A stretch of DNA of 9,995 nt, from assembly GCA_002482415.1 (NCBI GenBank), contig DLFY01000094.1:424-10418 (forward strand), in the 5' to 3' direction. The position numbers were made by a program, and so were the translations under genes. Below, in pieces: positions 7,812 to 9,995 of the stretch (positions within the stretch are counted from its first letter, which is position 1; each line of letters starts with the position of its first letter). The stretch comes from Phycisphaerales bacterium UBA7708 (GTDB lineage: Bacteria > Planctomycetota > Phycisphaerae > Sedimentisphaerales > Anaerohalosphaeraceae). Under the pieces are notes generated by a model. It saw only the letters and a list, made by a program, of their open reading frames with translations, had not been told where the DNA came from and searched no databases.

Positions 7812-7817
7812 TGACTT

Positions 7818-9131
7818 TTAGTCCTTAATTGCCTTGAGAATGACCGCAGCACACTGTCCGCCGAAGGAATAGCCGCAGCATAAAACATAATTCAATGGTT
7901 TATTCAGCGGCTGGCGAAGAAGATTCAGTTTGCAGTCTTTTGTTGGTGAATCAAAGTTCACTGCTTTGCCGGTTTTGCCGGTATGTATGGCTAACGCTGC
8001 GACAATCATATCCAGTGTTCCCGCGGCAGCACCGGAATGCCCCAGCAGACTCTTGGTAGGCCAGACAGGAACAACATCTGCCGAAGCACCGATGGCATTC
8101 TGGATGCCGATAGCTTCGGCCTTGTCGTCACTGGGGATGCCTGTGCCGCAGGGGATGATTAAGTCCAGCTTGTCGGGAGTGATGCCGGCCTGCTGCATTG
8201 CCATGTCAATTGCATACGTAATCGCTTTACCGTCCGGTTCCAGATGCGTATAGTCCGGATTGAGGCTGTGACTGGCACCCCAGCCGACCAGTTCGGCCAG
8301 CATGGATGCACCGCGATTTCGGGCTGTCTGCATGTCTTCAAGGACCAGTGTGCCGGCGGCTTCAGAAAAGATAGTTCCGGCGGCATTGGCATCAAAGGGT
8401 CTGCAGGCTGCGGCAGGATTATCGTTGGAAGAGCAATTGGCTCGTTTCATCAAATACTGACGAGCGATGCCGATGGGATTGATGCGGGTTTCGCCGCCTC
8501 CGGCCAGGGCGGTTTCGACATCGCCGCGAATAATCATCTCTGCGGCTTCCGAAACGGCCAGGTAAGAACTGGCATCGCCGCAGGTAATGGTGTTGCTGGG
8601 GCCCTGGATGTCGTGGATAATAGCGACATGACAGGGCAGCATATTCGGCAGGTATTTAAGCAGCCACAATGGTGTCAGGGTCTTCATCCCTTCGCTGCCC
8701 CATTTACGAATATCAAATTTGCCGTCCGTGACACAGAGCCTGACAGACTGGGCCATCTCGGCCAGGTCGCAGGCGATCAGGCCAGCGCCGTAGTTGATGG
8801 CGGTCCGCTGCGGAATCAGCGTGGGAGTTTTGCCTTCGTCGGCTTTGCTGATCAGGCCGCTGTTTTTGACGGCTTCGTGCGAGGCGGCAACAGCCAGCTC
8901 GATATCGCGACTCATCAGTTTGGTGGCTTTGCGATGACTTTTTGGGACATAATCCCGAATGTTGAACGGCGGGACTTCGCCGGCGATATTGCAGTCAAAG
9001 GCCGACGCATCAAAATTGCGAATCGGTCCCAGTCCGCACCGACCTTCCAGAAGCCCCTGCCACATCTGGTCACTGGTTAATCCAAGCGGGGAGACGGCCC
9101 CGACTCCGGTAATCACAACCCGACGCTGCAT
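7818..9131 (-). CDS. Beta-ketoacyl synthase paralogue lacking the catalytic Cys and first His (KS1, chain-length-factor-like)
   Basis: A full-length ketosynthase-fold protein of 437 residues, starting MQRRVVITGVGAVSPLG as FabF proteins do. The active site is altered. In the segment TCGDASSYLAVSEA, alignment to KS2 CAASTQAVGEA places Asp186 where the nucleophilic Cys belongs; Cys184 is two residues off. The first His of HGT is Cys328 (PCGTGIP). The second His survives as His365 in TKSLLGHSGAAAG, with Lys360. The usual GEGA motif reads FSEAAG, while the C-terminal SFGGQ is kept. Such losses are known from chain length factors, which pair with an active ketosynthase and shape its product, and I infer that role here. 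The frame is intact over its full length, so it is not a decaying pseudogene. The ATG overlaps the FabZ stop codon (TGATG), with GGAGGG at 9141-9146, nine bases upstream. Confidence 0.88.
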   Translation of the reverse strand: MQRRVVITGVGAVSPLGLTSDQMWQGLLEGRCGLGPIRNFDASAFDCNIAGEVPPFNIRDYVPKSHRKATKLMSRDIELAVAASHEAVKNSGLISKADEGKTPTLIPQRTAINYGAGLIACDLAEMAQSVRLCVTDGKFDIRKWGSEGMKTLTPLWLLKYLPNMLPCHVAIIHDIQGPSNTITCGDASSYLAVSEAAEMIIRGDVETALAGGGETRINPIGIARQYLMKRANCSSNDNPAAACRPFDANAAGTIFSEAAGTLVLEDMQTARNRGASMLAELVGWGASHSLNPDYTHLEPDGKAITYAIDMAMQQAGITPDKLDLIIPCGTGIPSDDKAEAIGIQNAIGASADVVPVWPTKSLLGHSGAAAGTLDMIVAALAIHTGKTGKAVNFDSPTKDCKLNLLRQPLNKPLNYVLCCGYSFGGQCAAVILKAIKD

Positions 9132-9619
9132 CAGTTGGCGCCCTCCGTGGTTTGAGTTTCAACGAATCCGGTCAGCAGGGAATTGAACATGTCGGTAAAG
9201 ACAAAATTCTCTTCCGGAAACTTCTTGCCGGCCAGGTTTTTATCCACGTGGCTGAACATCAGATTGATCTGGGCGATCAATGTATCGCCGCGTTTGATGA
9301 CGCCGGTGGTGCTGGCAGCTTCCGGGGCGATGGATTCAATCTCGGCATGCAGGGTGAGGGTGTCGCCGGGGCGGACAAAGTGGTGAAAGACGGCGTTTTT
9401 TATCTTGGCCAGGACGACTTTTTCCTGAAACTTCCGGGCCTCGCCGACAAGGATGCCGGCCGTCTGAGCCATAGCCTCGATCATGAGGCATTCGGGCATG
9501 ATGGGAAAGCCCGGGAAATGGTCGTGAAGGTGTTCCTCAGCCAGGGATACGTTTTTCAGCGAGACCGCCCGTTTGCCGCTTTCAAATTCCAAAAATTTAT
9601 CGATCCAGATCCAACGCAT
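9131..9619 (-). CDS. 3-hydroxyacyl-ACP dehydratase, FabZ-like hot-dog fold
   Basis: Removes water from 3-hydroxyacyl-ACP to give trans-2-enoyl-ACP. The chosen product has 162 residues against about 145-150 for FabZ. It opens MRWIWIDKFLEFESGKRAVS followed by the typical LKNVS. The catalytic His34 lies in HDHFPGFPIMP and Glu48 in MIEAMAQTAG. The central hot-dog helix and strands follow, then a tail of about 20 residues (FVFTDMFNSLLTGFVETQ and beyond) with no clear family counterpart. I chose the ATG at 9619 because it matches the family N-terminus. A TTG at 9688 would add 23 residues and run through a 10-bp hairpin; neither start has a strong ribosome site (only GAGAACAAG before the ATG). The stop overlaps the KS1 start by one base, so the genes are coupled. 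The partner ACP gene lies 148 bases upstream. FabZ family membership is firm; a dedicated role in this cluster is inferred. Confidence 0.9.
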   Translation of the reverse strand: MRWIWIDKFLEFESGKRAVSLKNVSLAEEHLHDHFPGFPIMPECLMIEAMAQTAGILVGEARKFQEKVVLAKIKNAVFHHFVRPGDTLTLHAEIESIAPEAASTTGVIKRGDTLIAQINLMFSHVDKNLAGKKFPEENFVFTDMFNSLLTGFVETQTTEGAN

Positions 9620-9631
9620 AATCTTGTTCTC

Positions 9632-9676
9632 AAAAAGGGTATCGGCAGGAGCGCCACTTGAGCGAGCCTGCCGATA
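9632..9676 (-). terminator. Candidate attenuator or RNA-processing hairpin between ACP and FabZ
   Basis: On the minus strand TATCGGCAGG (9676-9667) pairs perfectly over ten bases with CCTGCCGATA (9649-9640), enclosing a 17-base loop. ACC and then five T (9636-9632) follow, and the FabZ start is 12 bases further on. The T-run is short and set off from the stem, so it would be at best a partial terminator. A leaky stop here would give more ACP transcript than enzyme transcript, a ratio often useful in type II synthases. An mRNA-stabilising or processing stem is an equally good reading. Confidence 0.4.
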
Positions 9677-9767
9677 AAACCAGTCCAATGTTTTTATTCA
9701 ATTTCAGAATCCAGCCCATTTCCAGGTCAACTTGACGAAGATGGAAAAGGAAAATGAACTTGACGAC
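9677..9767 (-). other. Remainder of the ACP-FabZ spacer
   Basis: No gene is visible. The 10-base direct repeat AACTTGACGA occurs at 9729-9738 and 9757-9766 on the plus strand, 28 bases apart, just after the ACP stop codon. On the minus strand TTGAAT and TTTATC are 17 bases apart, but the second matches the -10 consensus poorly, so I do not call a promoter. Confidence 0.3.
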
Positions 9768-9995
9768 TTATTTCAGCTTGCCTTCAATAAAATTCACGAT
9801 AGCGCTGACGGTGAACAGGTCCGCGATCTTGTTGACATCGGGATTTTTCTCGAATTCCGAGAAATCCGTGTGCGGCATTTTAGACTTCAACTCGGCAAGG
9901 CCCTTGGCGGTAACTTTGCCGCCGCTGACATATTCGGGATTGTTCATCACCGCTTCAGCGGGAAAGAGCTCTTCGCGGGGCACCTTGATATTGAA
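9768..9995 (-). CDS. Acyl carrier protein, C-terminal part, with a long insertion before the last helix (5' end outside window)
   Basis: The cytoplasmic protein that carries growing acyl chains on phosphopantetheine for the neighbouring enzymes. The frame is open to the right edge, where the visible part begins Phe-Asn-Ile-Lys. The GTG at 9983 is therefore an internal Val codon. The recognisable ACP parts are FNIKVPREEL, equivalent to the FDTEIPDEE region of E. coli ACP, and KIADLFTVSAIVNFIEGKLK, equivalent to its final helix. Between them lie about 45 extra residues (LFPAEAVMNNPEYVSGGKVT through EFEKNPDVN) that classical 78-residue ACPs lack. The Asp-Ser-Leu attachment motif would be beyond the window, so the carrier function cannot be confirmed here. 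From memory, planctomycete ACPs linked to such clusters have this same insertion. It stands first of the visible genes and is separated from FabZ by a hairpin-bearing spacer. Confidence 0.8.
   Translation of the reverse strand, partial: FNIKVPREELFPAEAVMNNPEYVSGGKVTAKGLAELKSKMPHTDFSEFEKNPDVNKIADLFTVSAIVNFIEGKLK

Noticed and set aside
6726..7814. Long plus-strand open frame opposite KS2
   Set aside because: It mirrors a strongly conserved ketosynthase on the minus strand, and its translation shows no recognisable domain. Similar long frames opposite comEC (3930-4775), serS (5171-6049) and KS1 (8244-9080) were rejected for the same reason.
7818..9131. Cys184 of KS1 as a working nucleophile
   Set aside because: It is two residues from the aligned position at the helix start, and the first catalytic His is also missing, so normal condensation is unlikely.
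9620..9688. TTG start at 9688 for the FabZ-like gene
   Set aside because: It would add 23 residues with no family counterpart, lacks a ribosome site and would translate through a perfect hairpin. The ATG at 9619 fits the family N-terminus.
9981..9983. GTG at 9983 as the start of the ACP gene
   Set aside because: The frame continues open to the window edge with FNIK, which matches the ACP sequence preceding the Pro-Arg-Glu-Glu segment, so the start lies outside the window.

Overview
The window reads like a chromosomal segment of a planctomycete-type bacterium, most likely of the Phycisphaerae. This is inferred from the gene set and protein style, not from a database search. The strongest pointer is the minus-strand run acyl carrier protein, FabZ-like dehydratase, ketosynthase, ketosynthase: its ACP has a long inserted segment and one ketosynthase has lost its catalytic residues. 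The serine-tRNA ligase has Thermus-like active-site motifs, and the prepilin peptidase and PAL-type lipoprotein indicate a Gram-negative envelope with type IV pili or a type II secretion system.

Layout. Plus strand: the 3' end of argininosuccinate synthase (2-460); a 140-base spacer with two hairpins, one resembling a solo REP element; a prepilin peptidase/N-methyltransferase (601-1770); and 30 bases later an OmpA/PAL-domain lipoprotein (1801-2484). A strong intrinsic terminator (2517-2560) ends this block and lies inside the 3' coding end of the convergent comEC gene. Minus strand, read from the right edge: partial ACP (9995-9768), FabZ-like dehydratase (9619-9131), inactive-looking ketosynthase KS1 (9131-7818), active ketosynthase KS2 (7811-6498), serine-tRNA ligase (6364-5090) and ComEC (5054-2502).

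How the genes work together. The ACP, dehydratase and two ketosynthases form a compact type II fatty-acid or polyketide-like set. FabZ and KS1 are translationally coupled by a TGATG overlap, and KS1 and KS2 are 6 bases apart. KS2 keeps Cys-His-His, whereas KS1 carries Asp and Cys where the first two residues should be. This resembles the ketosynthase/chain-length-factor heterodimers of type II polyketide and aryl-polyene systems, and is the best candidate here for an under-described system. Its product cannot be read from the window; reductase and acyltransferase genes, if clustered, would lie beyond the right edge. The prepilin peptidase would process type IV pilins or pseudopilins and ComEC would move single-stranded DNA across the inner membrane; the two may cooperate in DNA uptake, although no other competence gene is present.

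No tRNA, rRNA, CRISPR array, insertion sequence or prophage gene was seen, and no gene-free stretch exceeds 150 bases.
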